DNA from: Trametes villosa
Lineage: Eukaryota > Basidiomycota > Agaricomycetes > Polyporales > Polyporaceae
Direction of reading: 5' to 3'
Assembly: GCA_002964805.2 (NCBI GenBank)
Contig: PUDQ02000036.1
Coordinates: forward strand, 124,001 to 188,000
DNA: 64,000 nucleotides
Program-made: the position numbers and the translations under genes
Shown: positions 13,031 through 25,000 of the stretch, piece by piece
Layout of the letters: each line of letters begins with the position of its first letter
Numbering within the stretch: position 1 is the stretch's first letter
Notes under the pieces: generated by a model
Seen by the model: the letters and a program-made list of their open reading frames with translations, nothing else
What the model was told of the DNA's origin: nothing
The model's database searches: none

Positions 13031-15200
13031 AGAGTACAGGCAACAGGTACGCGCCTCCCTCCTCCGTACCCCGCACGCCCACGTCGACAGCCACACTCAC
13101 ACGCACACCCATCTGCCCAGTCCCCGCCCACGCCGCCACAAACGCGAGCCGCGGGCGTACAGGCGCGGGAGACGGCCGTCGGCACATACAGTAGCTTGTA
13201 TAGATCTAGAACTCGAAGCCCTGCACTCACTACGTAGTTACACACGTCCGCCGTCCTCGTCGTCCGGGCAATGCACCGAGTGTGTTTTGGGTGGGTCCCG
13301 CCGTCCACCGTGCATGGCCCGCCGAGCGTCGACCGCCGTCCGCGAGCTGCCGGACGACGGGCGCGAGCTTCGCGTCGCTCGAGCATCCAGTACCCGAGGC
13401 GCGTCAGTAGCCAGGGCCGGGTAGCGAGTACCAGGGAGCCTGGTCGGCGCACGCCGGCCGCGCGTGCTCGGCGGACTCGGAGGCGGGAACGCGGCGGGGA
13501 GCCCGAGGACCGAGGGCCGAGGGCGGGCAGCCACAGGCGATCCTGAAGGACAAGTCAGTCCGATTTCCGGTCCCGCAGAGAGCGAACGGGGCGCGCGCGA
13601 CCCGCTCGGGAAGTGCACCTCGAAGCACACGGCGGCGAAGCCCCTTGGAGTAGACACAGACGAGACGGGACGGGGCGCGAGCGACACAGAGCCCGCCTCA
13701 GGTGTCGAGCCTCGCGCTGCGCCGCGCACCCGCGCCCCGCCGCGCGTCGACAGACGCGTGCGCGCCCCCCAGCACGCACCCCTCGCGCGGCGCGGACCCG
13801 CCCGCTCTCCCTGCCCGCTCTCCCCTCCTCCTCTCCTCCCCTCTACCTCCTCCCCTCCCCTCCACCTCCGCCCCACGACCACGCCACACCGGGCTCCGGG
13901 CTCGGAGCTGGGGGCTCGAGGGCGGGGCAGCGTCTCTCCGCTTCCGCCTCCGCCTCCGCCTCTGCGTCCCGGCGCTCTGGCGTGCGACATGCCACTCGCG
14001 CGCGTGTCTGGGGGCGGGTCGGCAGCCGACAAGCGGCTGGGCATGGGATGGGTGGGGCGCGGGCTCGGGAGTCGGGAGTCGGGCGTCGGGAGGGTGCTTC
14101 CGCTTTCGGAGGGCTGGGAGTGTGGAGGGGAGGCGGGTATGCGATCTGGGGGCGGGGGCGGGGAGCCTGAGACGGGCGGCGAGCCGCGAGCCGTGCACTG
14201 TGGACAGAGCGTCCTGGGGTCGACTCCGATGCGCGCAGAGCGCGACTTCAGGTCACCCACTCACCTGTCCGCCAATCGTCCGCCGCCCGCCCTCGCGCCC
14301 AGGACGTCCGCCCGACACAACAAGAGCTCCCGACCGAGGCTCCACCCCCGTACCAACGCACACCCCCCCTCCCCCGCCCCGCCCATACATCCGCGCCGCC
14401 CGTCCCACGCGCTCGCCGACACAGCACGCCGGCGGTCGTGTCACTTGGCACTCGACGCTAGGCGACGCTACGTAGGCGGACCCTGGGCGCGGGGCGCGGG
14501 ACGGGCGGCTGCGCCTAGGCGGGCGGGCGGGCGGGTACAAATAGCTGGGGCGCGAGGGTTGTGCCGCTCACCACTCCCCTCCCCACCCCCCTCCTCCTCA
14601 CCGCTCCCCTTCCCTTCTGGGTTGAGACGTCCCGCGCTGCTCGCTGTTCGTCGCGTGCCACGCCTGGCACCGCCGTCTGCCGTCCTGGTCGACTCGCGCG
14701 GCGGGCCCGGGCTGGCGTACGTGCACCTGAGTAACAGTCCGTGGTGAGTCAGAGTCGGGCGTCGGATCTCGCCGTGTTACTCACTTTCATTTTCGGCCAG
14801 GGTGCGGCGGTCGGAGATGGCGGGGGTGCGCGCAGGACGTGGGGAGCGGGCAGTGAGCGGCGAGCGGGCCGTTCCGAGAGGGAGTAGTAGACATGTACAT
14901 ACCTGGTCGGGTCGTCCGCGTCCGCGCGCGCGATTGTGAGCGGAGGTGCGAGGCGGCGGTCGTGCGCACGGGCGGCGTGTCGAACGGCCGGGGGCCTCCG
15001 CCGAGGGCGCGAGCACGCGGCGGTCCGTCTGCTGCACGAGCGCGAGGCGCACGCGCGTGTCTTGCGGCGGTCCGCGGTCGTGTGCAGCTGCGGCTGCGTC
15101 GCTTTCTTGGCTGGCCGGGTACGCGGGCGGTAGGCGAGTGGTTAGTAGTAGACGGGCGCGAGGCGAGTGCGGACGGCGTGTGGGTGTCGTGACGGGGCTG
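13031..15200 (+). repeat. Nested duplication, copy A
   Basis: The sequence beginning 'AGAGTACAGGCAACAGGTAC' at 13031 begins again at 15201, and the order of elements that follows is repeated: the exon-like stretch, GGGAGTC repeats, the (GGGC)n run and the TATA-like element at 14536. Left and right boundaries abut directly at 15200/15201. Other array units have only one copy of this block. Confidence 0.9.
14516..14560 (+). promoter_or_regulatory. TATA-like element, unit 2 copy A
   Basis: TACAAATAG from 14536 after a (GGGC)n run, followed by CT-rich sequence. It lies in the first copy of the nested duplication and is therefore an extra copy of the element. Confidence 0.5.
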
Positions 15201-17390
15201 AGAGTACAGGCAACAGGTACGCGCCTCCCTCCTCCGTACCCCGCACGCCCACGTCGACAGCCACACTCACACGCACACCCATCTGCCCAGTCCCCGCCCA
15301 CGCCGCCACAAACGCGAGCCGCAGGGCGTACGGGGGCGGGAGACGGGCGTCGGTACCTGCAGTAGCTTGTATAGATCTAGAACTCGAAGCCCGAGTACTC
15401 ACTACGTAGTTACACGCCCCCGCCGTCCTCGTCGTCCGGGCAATGCACCGAGTTTGTTTGGGGTGGGTCCTGCCGTCCACCGCGCATGGCCCGCCGAGCG
15501 TCGACCGCCGTCCGCGAGCTGCCGGACGACGGGCGCGCGAGCTTCGCGTCGCTCGAGCGTCCAGTACCCGAGGCGCGTCAGTAGCCAGGGCCGGGTAGCG
15601 AGTAGTACCAGGGAGCCTGGTCGGCGCACGCCGGCCGCGCGTGCACAGTGCTGGCAGACGCGGAGGGGGAAACGCGGCGGGGAGCCTGAGGCCTGAGGCC
15701 CGAGGTCCGAGGGCGGGCAGCCACAGACGATCACTGTTAGCATATGAGTACAAGTCAGTCCGATTTCCGGTCCCGCACAGAGCGAACGGGGCGCGCGCGA
15801 CCCGCTCGAAAAGAATGCGCCTCGAAGCGCACGGCGGCGGAGCCTCTCGTAGCAGAGACGGACGGGACGGGACGGGGCGCGAGAGACACAGAGCCCGCCC
15901 CGGGCGTCGAGCCTCGCGCTGCGCCGCGCACCCGCGCCGCGCCGCGCGTCGACAGACGCGTGCGCGCCCCCAGCACGCACCCCTCGCGCGGCGTGGACCC
16001 GCCCGCTCTCCCTGCCCGCTCTCCTCCTCACCGCCCTCGACACCTCCAGGCCGCACCTCCCCCCCTCGTTCCCTCCCCCGACCACGCCACACCGGGCTCG
16101 GAGCTCGGAGCTGGGGGCTCGAGGGCGGGGCAGCGTCTCTCCGCTTCCGCCTCCGCCTCCGCCTCTGCGTCCCGGCGCTCTGGCGTGCGACTTGCCGCTC
16201 GCGCGCGTGTCCGTGTCTGGGGGCGGGTCGGCAGGCGGCAAGCGGCTGGGCACGGGATGGGTGGGGCGCGGGCTCGGGAGTCGGGAGTCGGGAGTGGGAA
16301 GTCGGGAGGGTGCTTCCGCTTCCGGGGGCTGAGAGCGTGGAGGGGGTGCAGGTATGCGATCTGGGGGCGGGGGCGGGGGAGGCTGAGACGGGCGCTGCGA
16401 GCTGTGGGCAGAGCGTCCTGGGGTCGACTCCAATGCGTGCAGAGCCCAGCCTCGTTCACTTACTCACCCATCCGCCGATCGTCCGCCGCCCGCCCTCGCG
16501 CCCAGGACGTCCGCCCGACACAACAAGAGCTCCCGCCCGGGGATCCACCCCCCGTACCATCGCACACCCCCTCCTCCCCTCCCCGCGCATACATCCGCGC
16601 CGCCCGTCCCACGCGCTCGCCGACACAGCACGCCGGCGGTCGTGTCACTTGGCACTCGACGCTAGGCGACGCTACGTAGGCGGACCCTGGGCGCGGGGCG
16701 CGGGACGGGCGGCTGCACCTAGGCGGGCGGGCGAGTGGGTACAAATAGCGGGGGATGCGAGGGTTGTGCCGCTCACCACTCCCCTCCTCAACTCTCCCCT
16801 CTCGCCTCTCGCCTCTCACCGCTCCCCTCTCCTCCCCTTCTGGGCTGGGACGAGCTCGCTGCTCGTCGCGTGCCACGCCCGGTACCGTCGTCTGCCGTCC
16901 TGGTCGACTCGCCGCGGTGGGCCCGGGCTGGCGTACGTGCACCTGAGTAACAATTCGCGGTGAGTTAGAGTCGGGCTTCGGACCTCGCCGTGGTACTCAC
17001 TTTCATTTTCGGCCAGGGTGCGTGGCCGGTCGGAGATGGCGGGGGCGCGCGCAGGACCTGGGGAGCGGGCAGTGAGCGGCGAGCAGACCGGTCCGAGAGG
17101 GAGTAGTAGACATGTACATACCCGGTCGGGTCGTCCGCGTCCGCGCGCGCGATTGTGAGCGGAGGTGCGAGGCGGCGGTCGTGCGCACGGGCGGCGTGTC
17201 GAACGGCCGGGGGGCCTCCGCCGAGGGCGCGAGCGCACGTCCGTCCGTCAGCTGCACGAGCGCGAGGCGCACGCGCGTCTTGCGGCGGTCCGCGGGTGTG
17301 TGCAGCTGCGGCGGCGTCGCTCTCTTGGCTGGCCGGGTACGAGGGCGGTAGGCGAATGGTTAGACGGCCGACGGGCGCGAGGCGAGCGCC
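15201..17390 (+). repeat. Nested duplication, copy B
   Basis: Second copy of the ~2.17-kb block, including a second TATA-like element at 16740. It runs on without a break into the rest of the unit toward importin fragment 2. The end point is approximate because it is inferred from where copy A stops matching (the sequence before 15200 corresponds to that before about 17390). The two copies have already diverged by small indels. Confidence 0.85.
16718..16765 (+). promoter_or_regulatory. TATA-like element, unit 2 copy B
   Basis: TACAAATAG from 16740, 1671 bp upstream of the ATG of importin fragment 2, with the same flanking GC run and downstream pyrimidine tract as its counterparts. Confidence 0.5.
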
Positions 17391-18410
17391 GACGGCGTGT
17401 GGTTGTCGCGAAGGGGATGACGAATGTGCGGTGGCTGTGAGGGGAGTGGTCATCGAGGGGGAGGAGCGTCGAGTAGATGTGGGGGGCGTACCGGAGTGTG
17501 TTGCACGGCGTACGCGAGGAGGCTGCTGGAGTGTGGCGTCACATGCGGCGGGCGTTTGACCAGAGGCATTCTGCGTAGGCGGATATTACAGGCGCCAGGG
17601 ATGCGGTAGAGTAAGAGAGGCGGCGGGGGCGGGGCCGGAAGTATGCCCGGGCCTGTGGCGAATGAGGTACCGGGTACGCCGAGCTTCGTGGGTAGTTACT
17701 CGGATTTGAATGAAGGCCTGTTGTTGAGCGGGTATGGACGTGCAAGCGACGAAATACGCCGCAGGGTTAGTGCTGATAGGGCGAGTCCATAAGGGAGGCC
17801 GTTCAAGCCGTCGAGGGTCGTTGTATGCGCCTTTACGCCGAGTCGACGCCGCCCAAGCGAGGAAACAAGCTCCGGCAACGAGCTCAAGGACCAGTGTAAC
17901 CGAAACAAAGCCCAGATTACGCCAGATATCTGCCAGAGCCGTCGTCTACTGCCAGAGGCCGCCGCCAGTCCGTAGCGATGGCTGCCGTCGAGGACCGGGG
18001 CCGCCGGCCGCGTGCTCCGCATTAGAAACCCAGCCTAGGTGCGAGCGGGCGAGGGCGACTGGCAGGCGCGTGAGATTGAGTACAGATCGGGAGCCGCGAG
18101 GGACGTGGGGCCACGCGAGCAGACAGCAGGCAGCCCGTCGAGCTACGCGGCGGGCGAGCAGGCAGAGGGCGGGCGCAGAGCCAGCCAGGTCAGACAGCCG
18201 TGCACGAGCAAGCGAGAGTCTCCCCAGCAGACAGCACAAGCGCAGGCAGAGAGCAGGAGGGAGAGACGACGTCATCGGATAGACGCGATCGAGGGATAGA
18301 CGCCGGATGGATGCGAGCCACGTGGCCGATCTCTCGTTGCTGTCCTCGCCTGCTCCCTGCTCTCCGCTCTCTGCTTTGGCTGCTGCTCGGACTGGGAGAG
18401 GAGTGCAGCG

Positions 18411-18806
18411 ATGGCCGACGTGCTCGTCCCGCCCGAGATCACCGCAGAGGTCACCCAGATCCTCTCCAACCTCGTCCTCGGCGACAATCCCATCCGCTCC
18501 AGGCGAGTCCCCGCCCTGCATCGATCCCCCGCCGCCCACTGACCACCGCGCCGCCCGTACTGCAGCGCAGAGAAGGCGGTCAACGACCGGCTCGAGCAGA
18601 CCCCCGAGCTCTATCTGCTCGCCATCGCCCAGTTCGCCACCTCCGCCGACACCGAGCTCGTGAGTCCTTCTCCCCGTCCTCCCCGCGCACGCGATCGACC
18701 GCCCCCGCGCCCCAGATGCGCTCCTTCTCCCTCGTCCTCCTCCGCCGCCTCCTCTTCCGCCCGCCCTCTCAAAACCGCCTCGCGCTCTACGACCAGCTCT
18801 CCGCCC
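18411..18806 (+). pseudogene. Truncated Kap121/importin-5 5' fragment 2
   Basis: Exon 1 18411-18502, exon 2 18566-18659 and exon 3 from 18716 to the breakpoint at about 18806. All splice signals seen in the parent are kept, including GC-AG intron 1. The upstream in-frame ATG present in the other copies is out of frame here. The frame continues past the breakpoint into unit-specific sequence. Confidence 0.9.
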
Positions 18807-18975
18807 GCGGCTGGCCACGGCCGGCGACCGGTGTGCGCGACTCCTCGGCTGGGCAGTGGCGGTGCGGACGGTGGCACACATGGACCCACCGGCGGCGGGC
18901 GGACCGTGCTCGCTCGAGTGTTTCGAATGGCCACGGAAAGATTCACGTACTCTGTCGCGATTGTGGGGGCTGCTC

Positions 18976-19066
18976 GGACTGTAGGGGACTGGTGGACTCG
19001 AACTGGCGGACTTGGACTGGCAGACTCGGACTGGGGACTCGGACTGGGGACTCGGAGACGGACTCG
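18976..19066 (+). repeat. Minisatellite of ~13-bp units (GGGGACTCGGACT-like)
   Basis: Short degenerate direct repeat just downstream of importin fragment 2. Related tracts sit at the same place after fragment 1 (about 6370-6420) and fragment 3 (about 29281-29335), with different unit numbers. Confidence 0.75.
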
Positions 19067-21924
19067 CGCGCTGACATCTCACAGGAGAACTTGCGCATTC
19101 AATTGCACCTCACAGTACGTACTCTCCCCGTTTCCGCCCTCGCGCCCGCCTCAGCAGGTATCCCGCGCCGCCCCCGCCTGCCTGCGCCCATCTCATCTCT
19201 GCACTCGTTTCCGCCCTGCCTGACTCGCCTCCGCCCTACTCGTCTCGCCGCCCTGCTCCGCGTCCCGCCCACGCGCTCTCGTACTGTACCTGCACCACCA
19301 CAGACGCGCGCACGGCCTACTCCGAGTGCGCCGTCTCCTGCACTGCACGTCGGGCGCCCCGACGACCGCCGCCCCTCACCACGCCCCGTGTGTGCTACCA
19401 CAACTCACCGCCAGCCCCGCCCTGCTGCCAAACCCCCTCCGTCCGCCCGCGCCCGCCGTGCAGCGAACACGCCGCACGAACAGGGCATGGCAGGACTCGT
19501 AGTACCGTACCCCGGGCCCACGCGCGAACCGCGAACCCGCCCCCGCCGGCCGGGCCCCGCACGAGCTGCTGCAGCCCGATACATTGGAAAAGGTAAGTCC
19601 CCTCCGCGATGCGTGCCCTGCGTGTCTTCTACCCCTTTCAACGCCCGCCCTCCCGCGCACGGCTCTTGTCGTCGCGACTACTCGCTGCGCCCGGCGCCGC
19701 CCTCGACGAACGGGCTCGAATAGCTCGACTGGTGGCGCCCGCCGGCCGCACATCAGCGTGCGGCTCGCCAACGACCGGCCGCACGCCACCATCGACCCGG
19801 GCGACTACGTCTCGGCGTCGAGCACGAAAACTCGTTACTCACCTGTATGTACACTCCGCCTCCCTTCCCGCCGCGTGTCCGCCTCGTCAAGTGCCACATG
19901 ACGGAATGCAGCCGCCGCGCTGCATCCCGACGTGCACGCCGCCACAGGTGCGGGCGCTCTGTAAGTCAACCGCTCCTCTGCAGCAAACGGCGAACTCACC
20001 TCTTGCACCCGACCCTCAGCCGTTCGCGACGGCCTGCTCCGTACTTCCTGGGTCGTCCTCGGGGTCGAGCGCAGAAGGAGGAAAGCAGACACGACCCGCC
20101 ATGGTGCAGCACGGTGACGATTCGAGCAGCCGTCAAGCAGAGCAGGTGGAAGATGGGGGAAGAGGACAAGATGGTGAGTCGACCGGGAGACCACGAAGCG
20201 GCGTGCGCAGAGCCTGGGCCTGGCGCGCCAGCGTTTGCGGAGGCGGTACGCCTTCGCGAATGTTGCGCGCGCTCCGCGTCCTCGCAGTCGTGTTTCAGCG
20301 TCCCGCGCGTACGGCGCCGTTCCCGCTGCGACCGCATCCCCGGGTGAATGCTCAGAGGCTCGCGCCGGGTGTTCTGCGCCTCCTGGAGCGGTGTCCATGC
20401 TTAATCGTGTACGTAGCAGGAGTAGCCCGCGCAATATACTGTTTTCCGCCATCCCAGCGTCGAAGTTGCACTTCGCGGGCCTTACGGGGGCCCAGTCGGA
20501 CACGGCGTGCAGGGGGTGCAATGAGGGGCTCGCCGGCGCAGATGTGCATTGACGGGAAACTGCCGGGCGGGACACCGAAAATATCTCCCGGAACGCCGCC
20601 GCCGAAGGTACGCGTGCATCCGCGATGTTTCGGCATTCCCTCACGTTCATTGTGCACCAGCCGCTCTGAGAAGCTCGTCCGCCCTCGTTGGTTTACACCC
20701 TTAGATTGTGCTTTGTACTTCGCACTGACCACTGTTAGGAGCAAGCCCAGGAGAAAATGCGCCGTCGAAGAGATCTGCCCGGGATGACGATCGGAACTTG
20801 AAGGTAGTACAAGACCGCGCCCGCCACGGGCACTGACAAGCGTAGTCGGCGAGGTACGTCCGACGTTTCAGTAAACGTCCAGGCCGCCGTCCTCTTCCCG
20901 CGCCTGCCACGGGTTTCAGCGCACGCGGTATGCGCAGACGAGCCCGCCAAGCCTCCGAGCGCAACGCTGGCCTGTGTAAGCACGGTGAGTGCTTGCCCGC
21001 GCCGTCCGAGTTCTGTCCGTGCCGCTCACCTTCGCACACTCTCCCCGGCTTCCCGCATGCCCCGGCGAGCAGCCACCCGCTCGCAGCTGCTCACTGCTGG
21101 ACGGAAAGCGTCTCGTAGGCTCTGTGAGTTCTCTCCTTCTCTCATTTGAGTCACCGCAACGCTGACAGCCTCTCTGCGTGTTCGTGCGCAGGTAGGCTCT
21201 CTATCCTATCCCTCCGAGTCTACCTAGGCCGCCGGGCTGCCCGCGCGCCCGTACAACCTCACAACACCTGAACAGCCTCTCGGAGAACTCTACACACCCG
21301 GATGAATCGCGCACGTAGAGGATGGAGGTGAGTGCTTCGTCCTTGTCGCTCCGCCGCGCTGCAACCCTTATCAACAGCTCGAACGCGGCCTAATGGTCCG
21401 TGAATATCGGGTGAGCATGTTCTCGTACCCGCGCAGACGATAGTGCTGACCGTGCGCCGGGTGTACCTCCACGAGCTCGCAGCGCCGTGCGCATCAACGT
21501 CGAGGCGCGAGCGATCGCTCTGCACAGGACGACTGGGGACACGAGCAAAAGGCGGGCTCGCCACACTGTACAAGGTGAGCACAGGGCTTTTACTGTTTCC
21601 GGCCTGATTCCCACCGGCCGCAGAACGTCGGAGTCGCAGTGCACACGCTATCTGCAAGGCAAGCACAAGACCTGCAGCTCGTAGGACGTCGAGGAGGCTC
21701 CTCCAGGTCCTCGCCGCATGTCGGAGTCGTCCCGCACGCATAGAGCACGCGACACGCACGGAAACGCGGCCTCACAGTCCGCGGATGCCCTCGGTAGGCT
21801 GCCTGACGGCGTGCGCGACTCCTGCGCGCGTGCGTGCGTTGTGCGGGACGATCCGAGCGCAGACGGAGGAGCTCTGGGCGCTCGAGCTGAGGACGTCAAC
21901 TATGATATATTGTGTTGTACTTAG

Positions 21925-22077
21925 CATACAGTACGAGCGCGCCGCGAGGCGTGAAGCGTCCCCAGGGACCTCTTCATGTGCGATATAAGGGTGCGCGCTC
22001 AGGAGCGCGAGCGCGACGTCCTGGAGCGGCTCGGAATTGAGTCCTGCGTGCCCCTGCCAACACCGCCGGATGAGTAG
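21925..22077 (+). pseudogene. Terminal-exon-like island, unit 3, with internal stop
   Basis: This is the homologue of 9316-9462 and 32280-32429. After ACTTAG it reads 51 codons to TAG 22075-22077, but codon 10 is TGA where the unit 4 copy has CAA. The remaining residues ('DLFMCDIRVRAQ', 'LERLGIESC') are well conserved. It is read as an independently decaying copy. Confidence 0.35.
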
Positions 22078-25000
22078 GAACCCCCGCCCGCACCGTTTGT
22101 CTATTCGAGGCCCCGCGCGACGCGCTCCAAGCATGTCAGCACCCCAGAAAGCCCGAGAAACGATTCGGGCAAGATGCGGCGGCTTGAGCGGCGGTTTGTG
22201 CCGGCAGCCTCGGGGTAGACCGATGGTGTGGGGCCGGCGGCGGCTTGAGCTGTGCGAGGCGAGCGGTCAGCGGGAATACGGCGCGAAAATGGCTACAGTC
22301 TGCCGTCGCGTATACGAGCTCGGGCGTTGCGAACTGAGCACCGGCGCAATGCCGCATGATGCGGCGCAAAGGGACAACATGACAGTGCACGTCTGAGCAC
22401 TTTGCGGCGCACTTCGACTCTTTGCGCCGCCTCCACAAGTACGAGACATCCCACCCAAGCGTCCTCCCTCGCAAGGTGCACGTCAGTACGGGTGTGCGCG
22501 TCCGCTGCCTTGCATGTCTACCTGCAGGGCACGGTAGTGCAATAATCATTCGTTTGGGACCTCATACTTTGTCCGCCGCGCGATCTCCGCCTTCCTAGGT
22601 CCCAACTCGTACTTGGCACGATGCATGCGCACTGAGAGCGCGCGCCGACTGCCAGTCCGGGCACCACCGGTTGCGAGAAGCGAGGCGCGATACGGGCGCC
22701 GGAACGCAAGGCCGTGAGTGCCAGGGTGGGGACGGCTAGGACGCGTGCAAACCGTGAGTGCCTAGAGGAACTCGGCACTATGCTGCTTCAACCCTATCTC
22801 CGACATTTTCCTCGTCCTCTATCGCAGTGTCCGCCGCCCGTCTCTCTGGTACTTGGACTCATTGTCTTTGTATACTCCTCGCGCCACCCGTACTCGCCCC
22901 GCACACTCCGAGTCTGCAGCTCTCCCGGCTAGTAAGTCAGCTATATTTCGCAGGTTGGTAAGTACTCACCGGCAGTCTGATGCACAGGCTCCATCCGGCC
23001 GCCCCGCGCCTGCGCGAGCTTGGAAAGAGTCGCGCGGGGAGTCTGCATGACGAGGAGACGGCCGAGGGAGAAGGCGGCGGTGGAGGTGCTCTCCCGGAGC
23101 GAGGGCGCGGGATGAGAGCCCCGGCGGAAGGTGACGGTGTCCAGTGCCGCCACAGCACTGTACGAGCTGGCCACCGCGGGACGGCGAGCGACAGGTAAGT
23201 GCACCGACTGCGAACGCTCGAACCTGTATGCGTAAACTGACCTTCCCGGTGTTGTAGATGCGCTCGCCTTGCGCCCGGCGGTTCTGAGCACGGACGGTGA
23301 GCTCGTCCGCACGGCCCCCGTATTCCTTCTGCTTTACTGATCCACGCATGCGCCTGTGGCGCACAGAGGGGCCGCGAGCACAAGCAGGCCATAAAGCGGC
23401 GGGCGGGAGGGCACAGAAAAGCTTTACTAACAGCTTGTGTACATACATGGACGCGTCCGCGCGACGGGACGGGCTCAGGGTGCTGCAGACGCGAAGGAGG
23501 GGTTCGAAAGGTCTGTATACAGCAGCTACGTAGTGATCAGGCAACGACGGGGTTCGTGCAAGGGCCTGCGGACGTATCGTGAACATATCGCGATGTATAT
23601 CGCCCGAGGACGCGTGCGCACGACCCAGTCCGTTGGTGTGCACCACTAGGCTATGTCCGATGAACCGCAAGCGTCCTCGCAAATGGATGTCTGCCAAATG
23701 CGCGCCCATCGCGCCCCTTGCCGCCGCGAGATGCCCAGGACGTCGGCGCGAAGATCCGGGGTGAAAGCGGGAGAACGGCGTGGGTGGTGAGCGGTGATAT
23801 CGCGGTCGGCGGCGGATGCACACTACAACAAGCACCACAGCCGGAGTCCGCAACCGTTCATTGGTCTGGGATCAGTCCTGCGCGCCGCGGAATGTGCCGT
23901 CCGCTCCCATGAAGCACAGAGCTCGCAGTGGGCATTCTGCGGAGTAGAGTAGAGTCGTCACCCCCTCGATTCGGACTGACAACGCTCGGGCGAGCGCATT
24001 CGCGCCGCGCATTGCAAGCGCGGCGCGGGGAGTCGGTGGCGGCGTACGGAGCTCGTATCCGCGTCCCCGGTCTACGCGCCGGGGGCTGTACGCGCTGCTA
24101 GCGATTGGGCAGTCAATTTAATGACAATAAACGAGGAGAGATGCGTGTACCTCGTGCTCGGGCCATCGCAGGGCGGGGATCTCGCCGCGTCGCAAGTCTG
24201 AACACAGGGGATCGACGGGATCCGCATCCGTTTCTGTTTGGTATCAGCCCCGCCGCTCGCCGCAAAATGCGCCGGCCGCTCGCGTTCGGTGCGGAGCTTG
24301 CACTGCGAAGTCCGCAGAGCGGAGCCCCGTCGGCCCTCTGTATTCTGACGGACGACACTTGGGGGAGGGGAATCGCGGCGCGCATTGTGGCAAGCGCGGC
24401 GCGAGGAGTCTGGCGGCGGCGTACAGAACTCGAGCCCGTGTACCCGGTCTTCGCGCGCGGGCGCGTTTGAGGGCGCGGGGCTGTGTGTATAATGTTAGCG
24501 ATCTGGCAGCCTACTATCCAGAAGCGAGAAACAGAGAAAAATGCGCGTACCTGGCGGTCGGGGCTTTGCATGGCTGCGATGTGGCGTCGCAAGGCTGCAC
24601 GGGCGAACGAGACGCACCCTGGAGGCCCTGGGCGCGTTTGACAGCTCTGCAAGAGTCCCTGTTGTTAACCTCCCGCCCACGAGCACCTCTCTACCGCAAT
24701 AGAAGCCTATACCTTTGTAGACGGAGCGGCAGGCTCCTGTCGAGGCGGAGGTGCCGTATAGAGCCCAGCCGTCGTCTCGCGCGAGTCCCAATCCAAGCAC
24801 AGCGCGGGCGTGCGTCCGTACGCGGCTGGGCGGTCGATCCGGACGCCGAGCGCGGTATTTGCGCTATGCGAGCCGTCGGCGGGTGTTTCGAGCACGCGGC
24901 GGCATGCGTGCGCGATCGTGGGCCCGAGCCTGAGAACGAGACGATCAGCGCGGGGGACCCGGGACACGGAGTGAGCACGGCGTCGCACCTCGGACCCTCA

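Larger units (their letters stand above)
6161..18806 (+). repeat. Array unit 2 (12.6 kb, enlarged by a nested duplication)
   Basis: Complete unit from the breakpoint after importin fragment 1 to the breakpoint in fragment 2. It is 12.6 kb; removing the ~2.17-kb internal duplication (13031-17390) brings it to about 10.5 kb, matching the other units. The first ~4.6 kb follow the breakpoint and include exon-like islands around 8650-9462. The long stretches 6161-8600 and 9463-13030 show no gene I can name. Confidence 0.9.

Noticed and set aside
21772..22134. Minus-strand protein opposite the terminal-exon-like island
   Set aside because: The frame is open and looks protein-like, but it lacks splice support, and substitutions between units slightly favour the plus frame. 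Not fully excluded.
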